This document shows positions 43,818-52,658 of a DNA stretch of 64,000 bases, in pieces. Positions within the stretch are counted from its first letter, which is position 1. Every line of letters starts with the position of its first letter. The stretch lies in contig NZ_JAMGBF010000050.1 in NCBI RefSeq assembly GCF_023516615.1, positions 1 through 64,000 on the forward strand, written 5' to 3'. Below the pieces are notes generated by a model. That model had not been told where the DNA came from, ran no database searches, and saw only the letters and a program-made list of their open reading frames with translations. The DNA comes from Streptomyces panaciradicis (GTDB lineage Bacteria; Actinomycetota; Actinomycetes; Streptomycetales; Streptomycetaceae). The position numbers and the translations under genes are program-made.

Positions 43818-44735
43818 ATGCGTGCTGTCGTCCTTGACGCGTACGGCGGCCCCGAACACCTCGCCGTCGCCGATGTCGCGGAGCCGGCCGCACCCCAGGC
43901 GGACGCGGTCCTCATCCGCGTCGCGGCGGCCGCGGTCAACCCCGTCGATCTCCAGACACGCGCCGGACTGCACGCGGGACACAGCCTGCTGCAGCCGCCC
44001 ATGATCCTGGGCTGGGACGTGGCGGGATCCGTCGTGGCCGTCGGCGACGACGTCACCGCCGTCGCGGTGGGCGACCGTGTCGTGGCGATGTCGGCACAGA
44101 TGGCCACCGGGCGGGGCACGTACGCCGAGACGGTGGCGCTGCCGGCGGGCATCACCGCACCGGCCCCCACCTCCGTCCCCCTCGCCGCGGCCGCGGGCCT
44201 GCCGCTGGCCGGGCTGACCGCGCATCAGGCGCTCGACGCTCTGAACCTGCCCCCTCAGGCCACTGTGCTGGTCACCGGTGCCGTCGGTTCGGTCGGGGGT
44301 CTGGCGGTGCAGCTGGCCCGGCTGCGGGGGCTGCGGGTCGTGGCACAGGTCCGCCGCACGGCCGACGCCGAGGAGGCGCTGGCCCTGGGCGCGCACGAGG
44401 TCGTGGTCGGTGCCCCCGAGCAGGCCACCGGTGGCCCAGGCGCCGACGGTCTGCTGGAGACCGCGGGACTGCCGCGGGCGATCGGCCTCGTGCGGGACGG
44501 CGGGCGGGTCGTGTCCATCGTGCCGACCCGGCGTCCGGTCGAGGAGCGAAGCATCACGGTGACGGTCAGCCACGTCGAACAGGACGGCGAGCGTCTCGCC
44601 GAGCTCAGCGCACTCGTCGACCGCGGGGCCCTGCGGCTGCGGACGGCCAAGGAGTACGGCTTCGACGAAGCGGCCCAGGCCCACCACGCGCTGGCCGAAG
44701 GTGGTACGCGGGGCAAGCTCCTGCTCGTTCCATGA
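43818..44735 (+). CDS. MDR-family (zinc-independent) NAD(P)H oxidoreductase
   Basis: 305 residues, AGAAGGGAG before the ATG. MRAVVLDAYGGPEHLAVADV start, ILGWDVAGSVVAVGDDVTAV, and cofactor motif LVTGAVGSVGGLAVQLARL. The catalytic-zinc ligands and structural-zinc cysteines are absent, as in quinone oxidoreductases. It could reduce or oxidise the cyclitol enone/ketone. Its stop overlaps the following MarR gene (ATGA). Confidence 0.88.
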   Translation: MRAVVLDAYGGPEHLAVADVAEPAAPQADAVLIRVAAAAVNPVDLQTRAGLHAGHSLLQPPMILGWDVAGSVVAVGDDVTAVAVGDRVVAMSAQMATGRGTYAETVALPAGITAPAPTSVPLAAAAGLPLAGLTAHQALDALNLPPQATVLVTGAVGSVGGLAVQLARLRGLRVVAQVRRTADAEEALALGAHEVVVGAPEQATGGPGADGLLETAGLPRAIGLVRDGGRVVSIVPTRRPVEERSITVTVSHVEQDGERLAELSALVDRGALRLRTAKEYGFDEAAQAHHALAEGGTRGKLLLVP

Positions 44736-45235
44736 CCCGTCCGCACGCAGCCGGCGACGGCGTATCCGCCCAGGCCGGAGATGACGGCGGCCTCCGGCTG
44801 TGGGAACGGGTCCTTCCCCTGTTCACCACGGTCGAGTACCAGCTGGACCGCACGCTGCAGCGCCGCCACGACGTCCCTTTGGCCTCGCTCATGGCACTCG
44901 CAGCGGTGGCCGGTGCCCATCCGGAGCCGGTGACGGTCGGCGCGGTGGCCCGCCGGCTGGGCGTGGCGGTCTCCTCGGCCAGCCGGGTGCTGGCACAACT
45001 GGAGCGCGCCGGCCGGGTGAGCCGCAGCCTGTGGCCCGGCGACCGGCGCGTCAGCCGCATCCACCTGACCGAGGCGGGCCACGATTTGTGGGAACAGGCC
45101 AGGCCCACGCTGGACCGCGAACTGGACGCCGCCTTCAACGTGCTGGCCTTCGACGAGCGCTACGCACACGTGGTGGCCCGGCTGTGCCGGGGCACCGAAT
45201 CCGCTGCGAGCCGGGAGGGATCGGCCTCCGGCTGA
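44732..45235 (+). CDS. MarR-family regulator, second
   Basis: 167 residues. HTH GAVARRLGVAVSSASRVLAQ and wing WPGDRRVSRIHLTEAG, N-terminal dimer helix (LPLFTTVEYQLDRTLQRRHD). Translationally coupled to the MDR gene. Two MarR proteins in one cluster suggest that two ligands or two steps are sensed. Confidence 0.87.
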   Translation: MTRPHAAGDGVSAQAGDDGGLRLWERVLPLFTTVEYQLDRTLQRRHDVPLASLMALAAVAGAHPEPVTVGAVARRLGVAVSSASRVLAQLERAGRVSRSLWPGDRRVSRIHLTEAGHDLWEQARPTLDRELDAAFNVLAFDERYAHVVARLCRGTESAASREGSASG

Positions 45236-45243
45236 GAAGGACG

Positions 45244-45277
45244 AAGGGGGCGTGAGCAGCTGTGCTCACGCCCCCTT
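45244..45277. terminator. Bidirectional terminator between MarR and TetR genes
   Basis: AAGGGGGCGTGAGCA (45244-45258) and TGCTCACGCCCCCTT (45263-45277), a perfect 15-bp stem, partly overlapping the TetR stop. It serves both convergent genes. Confidence 0.85.
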
Positions 45278-45877
45278 CGGCACGGGCCACGCCGTCATGG
45301 CGAGCTCGGCCACCCGCTCCAGCTCCGCGGCGCTCGCACCGTCGCGTGCCTGCTGGGACATGCCCTGCACCACGGCCGCGAAGTAGACGGCCAGGGCGCG
45401 CGGTTCGGCTCCCGGGGGCAGGGACCCGGCCTTCTCGGCACGCGTCAGCCGCTCCTCGAAGTCGCGGACGTTCGCCACCCGTCGTTGGCGCAGGTCGCGT
45501 TCGACGTCGGCCGTCTGTGCCGAGTAGTTCGTCGCCGCCGTGATGACCAGACAGCCCGCGGGATGCAGCGGGTCGGTGTAGGACACCGCGGCCTCGCGCA
45601 GCATGCGGGCGAAGCCCGTACGGACGTCGCTCTCCTCCTCCAGCGCCCGGCCCATGAAGGCGCCGAAGGTCCCGCCGTAGCGGTCGACGACCTCGGTGAA
45701 CAGGGCGCGCTTGTCGCCGAAGGCCGCATACAGGCTCGGTGGGGAGATGCCCATGGCCCGGGTCAGGTCGGCGATGGAGGTGCCTTCGTAGCCGTACTCC
45801 CAAAACAGCCGCGTGGCCTGGGCCAGTGCCGCCTCGCGGTCGAAACTTCGCGGTCGTCCCCGCTTCGTCACCGTCAT
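45266..45877 (-). CDS. TetR-family repressor
   Basis: 203 residues. HTH TSIADLTRAMGISPPSLYAA and the following FGDKRALFTEVVDRYGG are typical of the YcdC/AefR branch, preceded by RSFDREAALAQATRLFWEYG. The C-terminal TetR domain ends AELERVAELAMTAWPVPKGA. Divergent from the SDR gene with an operator between them, so it most likely represses that SDR gene. Confidence 0.92.
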   Translation of the reverse strand: MTVTKRGRPRSFDREAALAQATRLFWEYGYEGTSIADLTRAMGISPPSLYAAFGDKRALFTEVVDRYGGTFGAFMGRALEEESDVRTGFARMLREAAVSYTDPLHPAGCLVITAATNYSAQTADVERDLRQRRVANVRDFEERLTRAEKAGSLPPGAEPRALAVYFAAVVQGMSQQARDGASAAELERVAELAMTAWPVPKGA

Positions 45878-45890
45878 ACGTAAATTTTAC

Positions 45891-45938
45891 AGCGATCGCT
45901 ACGTAATCCGTGCTAGCTTTTCCATAGTCATCGCTACA
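45891..45938. promoter_or_regulatory. TetR operator in the TetR/SDR divergent region
   Basis: Palindrome AGCGATCGCT (45891-45900), embedded in TACAGCGATCGCTACGTA, and a repeated half-site ATCGCTACA (45930-45938) within the 74-bp gap. TAGCTT near 45914 could be the SDR -10 box. Confidence 0.55.
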
Positions 45939-45951
45939 GATTGGGAGATCG

Positions 45952-46719
45952 ATGGGTTCGCTCACGGGAAAGACGGCTCTGGTCACGGGCGGCAGCCGCG
46001 GCATCGGACGCGCGACGGCCGAACGGCTCGGCAGGGAAGGCGCCCTCGTGGCCGTGCACTACGGCCGTAACACCGCCGCCGCCGACGAGGTGACGGCGGC
46101 GATCCGTGCGGCGGGCGGCGCCGCATTCGCCGTACGGGCCGAACTGGGCACGAGCGGCGACGTGGAGACGCTCTGGGCCGACTTCGACCGCCAGATCCTC
46201 GAACACAGCGACCACGACGGTCTGGACATCCTGGTGAACAACGCCGGCATCACGCCGCGCGGCCACATCGAGGAGACCACCCCCGAGGCCTTCGACGAGG
46301 TGTTCGCCGTCAACGTGCGCGCCCCCTTCTTCCTCGTGCAGCAGGGGCTCAAGCGCCTGCGCGACGGCGGCCGGATCATCAACGTCTCGTCGGGGGCCAC
46401 ACGCATCGCGCTGACCGACATCATCGCCTACGGCATGACCAAGGGTGCCATCGACACCTTCACCCTCACGCTCGCCAAGGCGGTCGGACACCGCGGCATC
46501 ACCGTCAACTCGGTCGCCCCCGGCATCGTCGACACCGACATGAACGCCTCCTGGCTGCGCGGCAACGACGCCGCCGAGCAGTCCGCCGCCGACCTCTCCG
46601 CGCTCGGCCGCGTGGGCCGCCCCGCCGATGTCGCCGACGTCGTGGCCTTCCTGGCCTCCGACGACTCCCGCTGGGTGACCGGGCAGGTCATCGACGCCAC
46701 CGGCGGCTCACAGCTCTGA
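45952..46719 (+). CDS. Short-chain dehydrogenase/reductase (SDR)
   Basis: 255 residues. Cofactor motif TALVTGGSRGIGRATAERLG, NNAGI, Ser in INVSSGATRIA, catalytic Tyr-x-x-x-Lys YGMTKGA, and the end GQVIDATGGSQL. FabG-like classical SDR, NADP(H) suggested by the Arg/Asn at the end of the second strand (HYGRNTAAA). The target of the divergent TetR; the TetR-SDR arrangement is common for xenobiotic or aldehyde reduction. Confidence 0.95.
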   Translation: MGSLTGKTALVTGGSRGIGRATAERLGREGALVAVHYGRNTAAADEVTAAIRAAGGAAFAVRAELGTSGDVETLWADFDRQILEHSDHDGLDILVNNAGITPRGHIEETTPEAFDEVFAVNVRAPFFLVQQGLKRLRDGGRIINVSSGATRIALTDIIAYGMTKGAIDTFTLTLAKAVGHRGITVNSVAPGIVDTDMNASWLRGNDAAEQSAADLSALGRVGRPADVADVVAFLASDDSRWVTGQVIDATGGSQL

Positions 46720-46815
46720 TCCACAGCACGGCTCGCGCAGAAGGGGCCGGCGCCACGCAAGGGTGTCAACGGGGACACCGCATCATCACGCACGACACTC
46801 TGCAGTTGGAGACCC

Positions 46816-47166
46816 ATGCACGTCGTCATCGCCTGGTGGGACGGAACCCGCTCCGCCAACGCCACACGCCAGGAATCCGCAGGCCGGCCACACGACTCCG
46901 GCCTCGGCTCCGGCTCCCTCACCGACGACTTCCCCGGCCTGCGAACGAGCCACTGGCTCACCGACCCGGCGGCCGACCGGCAGGGCCTGGCTCTGCTCTG
47001 GGACAGCGCCACCTCCGCCGCACGGTCCCTGCCGGCGCTCGCCCTGAGGACATTCGGCTGCGCGCCCTCACACCGCTGGGCGTTCGAGCTGGACACCACG
47101 GATCACCCGAAGCCGGACGGTCCTCTCGCCCTGCCGCAGGAACTCAGCCTGCTGCTCCACGCCTGA
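46816..47166 (+). CDS. Small protein of unknown function
   Basis: 116 residues (MHVVIAWWDGTRSANATRQE). Alternating beta/alpha pattern, WLTDPAADRQGLALLWDSAT and HRWAFELDTTDH; the start resembles a group of ferredoxin-like stress/monooxygenase-type small proteins in Streptomyces. It lies 96 bp after the SDR gene, possibly cotranscribed. No catalytic residues are identified. Confidence 0.7.
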   Translation: MHVVIAWWDGTRSANATRQESAGRPHDSGLGSGSLTDDFPGLRTSHWLTDPAADRQGLALLWDSATSAARSLPALALRTFGCAPSHRWAFELDTTDHPKPDGPLALPQELSLLLHA

Positions 47167-47700
47167 GCCCCTCCCACTCCGCGCCCCCGGTTCACCCCCG
47201 CATCGGGGGCGCGGTCGTGGGTCCACCCACGACCCGGCCTGGCGCGTCCACACTCTGCACAGCGGCCACGACGTCTGCAGGGATGCCCCGCAGGAGTTCT
47301 TGGGGATCCTGCTGCTGGGCGAAGAGCCGTGACGCGGTGCGCGGACGTCCTGATCTGCCGGGCAGTGCAACTGGCAGTGGTGGTGACGGGGTTCGCCGGC
47401 ACGAGGAGGGCGCGCAGGAGGTGTGGGTAGGTGGGGTCGGGCCGGAGTCCGGTGAGTGCTCTCCAGTTCTTCAGGTGGGTCGTGCTCGTCCCGCTCGATA
47501 CGGCGCCCTTTCCCCGTGCTCGAGCGAATGGGGCTGGGTGATCGCTTCACCGTCACACCGGCCGTCGAGGACCCGCTATGATGGATCTTGAGCCGACCGG
47601 CCCAACTCTGGTTGTTCGGACGTGCGTTGGTGGTCCAAGGAAAGACGCCCCGCTTCCTGCGGGGAAATGCAGGTGCAAGGCCTGCCCGGCGCTCCACTGT
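47167..47700. other. 530-bp region without a supported gene
   Basis: Open frames on both strands have no coherent protein. This marks the left border of the disturbed defence region. Confidence 0.3.
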
Positions 47701-47737
47701 GTGAGCCCCATCCCGTCATCTCCGGGATGGGGCTCAC
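47701..47737. terminator. Perfect 15-bp hairpin
   Basis: GTGAGCCCCATCCCG (47701-47715) and its exact reverse complement (47723-47737), 7-nt loop. There is no adjacent intact gene, so it is either the terminator of a lost gene or the end of a mobile element. Confidence 0.6.
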
Positions 47738-47859
47738 ATCGTTTTGCCGGCCAGGTGAGACCAGTTCCGCTCCCCACCCCACCAACGCAAGGCGACCCGC
47801 CCCCCACCGTGGCGTGGTGCTGCCGCCCCACCGCTGCCTCGCGCAATGCTGCAGCGACC

Positions 47860-48088
47860 TCGCCCCAGGTATGTCCTCCCTGCCTGGCATGGGCGGCTTC
47901 TTCGTCGACCCGGCACGTACGCCCGCCGAGGCTCCGGGGCTCCCTGATCTCGTTGCGGCCGTGGCGGACGCGGCGGCGCACGGACTCGACACCTACTCCT
48001 GGCAGCTCCCCTGGGTGCTGACCACCCACCTGTACCGCTACGGCCACTGGGAGGACCTGACCGCCGTCCAGAAAAGGTCGAAGAGGTG
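47860..48088 (+). pseudogene. TPR/SARP-type regulator relic
   Basis: The frame reads LVAAVADAAAHGLDTYSWQL then PWVLTTHLYRYGHWEDLTAV, a near-perfect match to the TPR region of large Streptomyces NB-ARC/TPR regulators (AAAHGLxxxAWQLPWxLxxxLxRRGHW). Both sides are lost. A fragment of a regulator gene. Confidence 0.6.
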
Positions 48089-48089
48089 A

Positions 48090-49071
48090 AAGCACTCCTG
48101 GTGCAGTTGTCCTCCGCGGCTGTCGCCGGGAGCGGCGATGGATGGAGCCCGAACCGGCCGGCGCTGGTGCCGTCCGGTTCACGGCCGCCTGCCGGCGCTG
48201 CAGCCGTGGCGGCGGGTACGGGCTTGCAGGTGCAGGCCGTGGGCCCGGACTCGGCGGGGAGGGGGAGCGGAGGGAGGGTCATGGTGCGCAGGACTCCGTC
48301 CTGACGGGGGCCGCCGACGGCATACGGGAGCCCGGGCTGGTCGCAAAGTGACGCAGCTCCTAAAGGCAGTTGGCCCTGCCGTTGGTCGGGCTGCGCGGCA
48401 TCCAGCCTTCCACGCGGCGGGCCCCGCCGTCCCGCCCTGGTAGGGCTTTTGTCTGGTATGCGGCTTGTTGGCCCCGTCGGTGTTCCCCGCCCCGAAGTGA
48501 AATTCGGCGCCTGCCCGGCCCGTCAACTGCGGCGTGTCAACGACGGGTTGGGTGGGCGCGGGATTTCTGGCGGCTCATCATTTGTGCCAGCCGACTTGCG
48601 GCCCGGGCCGTATCAGCAAGACGGTGGTGAACAGCGCGGCACCGGCGACGAGTTCGCCGGGGCCCTCCTGACGGCTCCTGGTCGCAAGCCCGAACCGTTG
48701 CAGGACATCCGGCAGGCGCGTTGGCCCGCGCCCGCCCGTCACGTCAAGGCCGGTACCGCCCTCGGGACCGGTCTTGACGTGCATCCGGACAGGGGTGCCG
48801 GTATCCCGCCGGGGCCGGGGCCGACGGCAATCGGCGGATACCGCGATGACACGACACGGTCATCGCCCTGCTGCGGCCCGCCAACTGACACCCGCGCCCG
48901 GCGCCGGGACTGTGACGTCCAGACAGAGTTGATGTGATCTTCACTGATGACATGCCCTTTGGCCTGTGATGTCGCAAATAGAGCTGGACGATTTCAGAGG
49001 CAGCCGACCTGCGTATCGTGCGCTCGATGTCTCGTTGACCTGGCACGCAGCAAGTAGGCCCGGACTCCAAC
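48090..49071. other. About 1 kb without a supported gene
   Basis: No coherent frame on either strand. Likely decayed DNA between the regulator relic and the next small genes. No IS end repeats were found. Confidence 0.3.
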
Positions 49072-49341
49072 TCAAGTACATCTGGACGTGTTATTGCTCA
49101 GACTTAGCGTGGCTGCGGTGGTGGTGCCGTTCCTCACGCTGCTCCTGCTGGTGCTGGCGTCCGTCACGCGGGCCGCCGAGTACTTGAAGGTGTCCAGGAC
49201 GGATGCGTTCTCGCCAAGCTCGGCCTTGATGATGTTCCGGTACTCGGTGATCAGGCTGCGGTTAGTGGTGGGGGCATAAGGCTCGTTGGTCTGAGGGTTG
49301 ATCCTCCGGTGGACCTTCGACAGCTCGGAGAGTGCCATCAT
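49072..49341 (-). CDS. Possible small protein, downstream partner of a coupled pair
   Basis: 89 residues from the ATG at 49341 (a second ATG follows directly). Polar, with LSELSKVHRRINPQTNEPYA and SLITEYRNIIKAELGENASV. Lower GC than the neighbours. The start overlaps the stop of the 28-residue frame upstream (ATGATGG), giving either translational coupling or a -1 frameshift fusion. No family is known. The Ser/Thr-rich C-terminus (TTTAATLSLSNNTS) may be non-native. Confidence 0.4.
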   Translation of the reverse strand: MMALSELSKVHRRINPQTNEPYAPTTNRSLITEYRNIIKAELGENASVLDTFKYSAARVTDASTSRSSVRNGTTTAATLSLSNNTSRCT

Positions 49342-49424
49342 CCGTACTCGCTGCTCGTCGGATCCAGCGTTGCGACCTTGATGACGAAGTTTTCGATCTG
49401 AGTTTTGTCGGCCGACGTCAGCAT
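49338..49424 (-). CDS. Possible 28-residue leader gene
   Basis: MLTSADKTQIENFVIKVATL and eight more residues, ending in a TGA that overlaps the next ATG. GGAG is 7-10 nt before the start. It reads as the natural N-terminus of the 89-residue frame. It could be a frameshifted single gene of about 115 codons. Confidence 0.35.
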   Translation of the reverse strand: MLTSADKTQIENFVIKVATLDPTSSEYG

Positions 49425-49839
49425 GATGAGACTCCGCTTTCTGGTCGCGTTCTGTCCGGGCGGCGGGTGTGGCCGCCCGGACTGGATGGAGGGGCTCCTC
49501 GCAACCACCTCGACACACCAACTCCCTTCCTCTACAGCCCTCATGCGGCTCGCGAATTCCCGGCAGACCTAGAAGCGCGACTGACAGCTCATGAGGAGCA
49601 GACGAGAAACGAGCCCGCGTACGCCCCGATACGAGGGCCAACACGTACGTGGAAACAGCGCGCCAACCCAGCACAGCGCGGCCGAGATGGGATACGGCGC
49701 TGGCCCATATGAAGCCCTTCAGGCGCGGTGCGGACAGGGCGGAGAATCCGCTCCCCACACGGCCAGGAGGCGCCCGTACACGTCGCGCCCCCGAGAATTG
49801 ACGTGGGCCCACGCCCTGGGGGTGGCTACGGTGTCCACC
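49425..49839. other. 415-bp gap before the nuclease-like gene
   Basis: No supported gene. It should carry the promoters of the small - strand pair and of the + strand gene at 49840. The + strand frame is open here but reads as low-complexity. Confidence 0.3.
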
Positions 49840-51273
49840 ATGAGCACGTCCGGCCCGAGCGCCGCCCCGATCCCGCTGCACATCGCTGGCGAACCGCCGG
49901 CGCCCCCGGCCCCCGACGTGATCGGCACGTCCGTCGAGCCTGGCCGCCAGCCCGCCCCGGCAGTACGGCCGGGAGCGCTGGACTGGGCGGCACTTGGGGT
50001 GGAACCGCGGTGGAAGGATCGGGAGACGGGCGACTGCGCGGCCGTTCTGTCCCCCGTCCTCGGACCCGCCACCGGCCTCGAGCCCTACAAGCGCTACGCC
50101 GCGGGAGCCCGGCAGCGCGGTGAGACCGCCCTCGTCGTCGCCTGCACCGGCGCAGGCGAACGCAGCCACAACGTCTTCTCCGGCACCGTCGCTCCCGGCA
50201 TCCACCTGCCCGACCGCTACGGCTCGATCTCCGCCAACCCGCTTCCCGCCGGTGCGAGTCCCGAACTTGCCGATGGCCTGGACCACGCCGAACACGACCT
50301 CGGCACCCGGCTGCTCAACCGTCCTCCGGACACCTGGTTCCGCCTGACCTACCTCAAGGAATCTGGTTCCTCGCGCCCCGCAGCTGCCAGGATGTGGCCG
50401 CCGCCGGGGGAGGGGGAGCTGCGCCCGATCCTGGTCGACGGCCTCGGCGACCCGGTGGCCGGGGTGTGGATGCCGGCGGGTGGCGGTGCCCGGTGGTTCG
50501 TGGTTCCCCACGGCACCGACCAGCGGCTGCTGGTGGAATGGCTGGTCCAGCACGCGCTGCCCGCGTACGTGCCCGGCGCGCTGATCCGCGCCCGCTCGAC
50601 TCTGGTGCGCGACCCGGCGTTCGCCACCGAAGCCGAAGCCCGGCTGGTCGAGACGATCGCCGAGGAGCAGCGCGCCCACGAGCTGCGGCAGACCGAGTTG
50701 CAGCAGCAACTCGCCGAGCTGCGGGCCGTGGCCGATCCGCTGCGCGATGGCCTGCTGTTCGGCACCGGCCACCCGCTGGAGGACGCGGTGCACGACGTCC
50801 TCGTGGCGGCCGGCGCCACGGTGACCCGCCTTGACGACGTGTACGGCACCGAGTCGGCGGACTTGCTGGCCGAGTACGGCGGCCGCCGAGTCCTGGTCGA
50901 GGTGAAGTCGGCAAACCAGCGGGCACCGCACAGCCTGCCCGACAAACTGCTCAAGCACCTGAACACCTGGCCCGGTCTGACCGGGACCGAGCCTGTTGAC
51001 GGCGGCGTCCTAGTGGTCAACCACCAGATCAAACTCCGCCCCGCGCAGCGGGACGCCGAGGTCTACACCGACCGCGCGTTCGCCGACGCGCTGACCGTCC
51101 CGGTGATCAGCAGTGCCCGTCTGTTCGACTGGTGGCGCCGCGAAGACTGGGATGCCATGCGACACGCGGTCTTCGGAGACACCGGCCCCACGCAGCCTCC
51201 CGAGATCGCCGTGCCGGATGCCGATCCGAAGGCGCCCGCGCAGCCCGGCCTGCTCTCGCGCCTGCGCCGGTAG
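49840..51273 (+). CDS. Protein with C-terminal PD-(D/E)xK nuclease-like domain
   Basis: 477 residues from the ATG at 49840. A Pro-rich N-terminus (about 1-50), then a domain of unknown type (about 55-230), a helical coiled coil (VETIAEEQRAHELRQTELQQ, about 265-285) and a C-terminal part with the nuclease core: HPLEDAVHDVLVAAGATV, then DLLAEYGG and VLVEVKSANQ (D ... E-x-K) at about 340-357. This pattern is used by Mrr-like and defence nucleases. It is in the defence island; the partner is unknown. Acting alone on foreign DNA, or as the effector of the next gene, is possible. Confidence 0.75.
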   Translation: MSTSGPSAAPIPLHIAGEPPAPPAPDVIGTSVEPGRQPAPAVRPGALDWAALGVEPRWKDRETGDCAAVLSPVLGPATGLEPYKRYAAGARQRGETALVVACTGAGERSHNVFSGTVAPGIHLPDRYGSISANPLPAGASPELADGLDHAEHDLGTRLLNRPPDTWFRLTYLKESGSSRPAAARMWPPPGEGELRPILVDGLGDPVAGVWMPAGGGARWFVVPHGTDQRLLVEWLVQHALPAYVPGALIRARSTLVRDPAFATEAEARLVETIAEEQRAHELRQTELQQQLAELRAVADPLRDGLLFGTGHPLEDAVHDVLVAAGATVTRLDDVYGTESADLLAEYGGRRVLVEVKSANQRAPHSLPDKLLKHLNTWPGLTGTEPVDGGVLVVNHQIKLRPAQRDAEVYTDRAFADALTVPVISSARLFDWWRREDWDAMRHAVFGDTGPTQPPEIAVPDADPKAPAQPGLLSRLRR

Positions 51274-51415
51274 CCAGCAGACGCCGGAGCACGGCGGGCC
51301 CACGTCAGACCGCTTCGGCCCGGCGGCTCGGGAGTTCCTCTAGACGGGAGCCTCAGCCCACCAGGTCTCGACAATCCATGTGCACGCGACCGGTCGCCCG
51401 TGCCACGCTCGGGCG

Positions 51416-52609
51416 ATGGGCCACTACCCCTGGCTGAAGATCGCGGGCTGCGCGGTCATCGCCGGCACCAACGACCTCCTCGCGCTGTTCACCGAAGCCG
51501 AGCGGCAGCACCTGCCGCGCCCGGAGCAGGAGGAAGAGGACACCGACTGGTGGTTCGGCTACCGCTCCACGTCGCGGGCCCTGCGCGACCGCCTGCAGGC
51601 ACAGGGCATGACTGCTGACCAGGCCCGCTACGACCTCGAGCAGGAACTCGCCCGCTGGGGCCGGTCCGACCCCGGCCCGCCGGACGGTTGGACGGGGCCC
51701 GTACCCAGCGCCGAGGACGTCCTGGAGAGGATCACGACGAGCATCGCGCTCCCGTACGACCTGCAGGCCGCGCTGGTGGACGACGGCTTGCTGGACACCG
51801 TCTTCATCCGGATGAGCGAGCGCACGGTGCTGCGCCTGCTGGTTGATCGAGCTCCCGAGACCGCGGTAGTAGACCTGGACCTGAGCCAGCTGACGGGCGG
51901 CTGCTGCTTTCCCTACGACATGGATAAGGCCCGCGCCGCCGACGCCCGCGCCGGGCAACTGGCAGCCGGCCGCGAGCTCAGCCCGCTTCTGGTGCTCACC
52001 GAGGGAGCCACCGACGCCAGACTTCTGACCAAGGCGATGCGCGTGACCCACCCTCATCTGTCCGGCTTCGTCAGTTTCCTCGACTTCGACCTGCCGGCCT
52101 CCGGGCGCCCCGAGGGCGGCGTGAGCGCCCTGGCCAAGACGGCCACGGCGTTCATCGCCGCCGGGGTGGTCAACCGCTTCATTGCCCTGGCCGACAACGA
52201 TCTCCCGGCACATCAGGCACTGGCCAAGCTGAAGACGAGGGGCGTGCCCGGCCACTGCCGCATCCTCCACTATCCGCCGCTGCCGCTGCTGGCCGAGTAC
52301 CCCACTCTCCCGCCCGGCGCGAGCGCGCCAGTGCTCGCAGACGTCAACGGGAGTGCCGGGACGCTGGAGCTCTACCTGGGCCGCGACATCCTCACCGGCC
52401 TCGACGGCCAGTTGATGCCGCTGCTGCTCAACGCCGCCGGTGGCGGCGGATTCGCCTCGCAGGACAAGAAGGCCATGCAGGACAGGTTCGAGCGAAAGTG
52501 CGACACCGCGCTGGCCGGTCCTTCTGGGAAGGACCCCGAAGGCGACTGGAGCGCCGTGCGGGCCATCATCGACACGATCCTCCACGCCTTCGACCCGCCC
52601 CAGACCTGA
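51416..52609 (+). CDS. HEPN/Toprim-type defence protein
   Basis: 397 residues from the ATG at 51416. N-terminus MGHYPWLKIAGCAVIAGTND with a following WWFGYRSTSRALRDRL resembles the HEPN/Toprim-associated N-terminal domain. The middle and C-terminal part contains a Toprim fold: LLVLTEGATDARLLTKAM (Glu) and FVSFLDFDLPASGRPEGG (Asp-x-Asp). Toprim proteins cut or nick nucleic acid. It lies 142 bp after the nuclease-like gene, same strand, so perhaps a two-gene system. Confidence 0.7.
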   Translation: MGHYPWLKIAGCAVIAGTNDLLALFTEAERQHLPRPEQEEEDTDWWFGYRSTSRALRDRLQAQGMTADQARYDLEQELARWGRSDPGPPDGWTGPVPSAEDVLERITTSIALPYDLQAALVDDGLLDTVFIRMSERTVLRLLVDRAPETAVVDLDLSQLTGGCCFPYDMDKARAADARAGQLAAGRELSPLLVLTEGATDARLLTKAMRVTHPHLSGFVSFLDFDLPASGRPEGGVSALAKTATAFIAAGVVNRFIALADNDLPAHQALAKLKTRGVPGHCRILHYPPLPLLAEYPTLPPGASAPVLADVNGSAGTLELYLGRDILTGLDGQLMPLLLNAAGGGGFASQDKKAMQDRFERKCDTALAGPSGKDPEGDWSAVRAIIDTILHAFDPPQT

Positions 52610-52658
52610 CCCGGTCCTGGCCGCCCTGCCTGGCTGGGGACGCGCCCCCGGCCAGCGG

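Noticed and set aside
49072..50958. A 628-codon - strand open frame
   Set aside because: Most of it is the reverse of the nuclease-like gene on the + strand. Only the short end near 49341 could be real.
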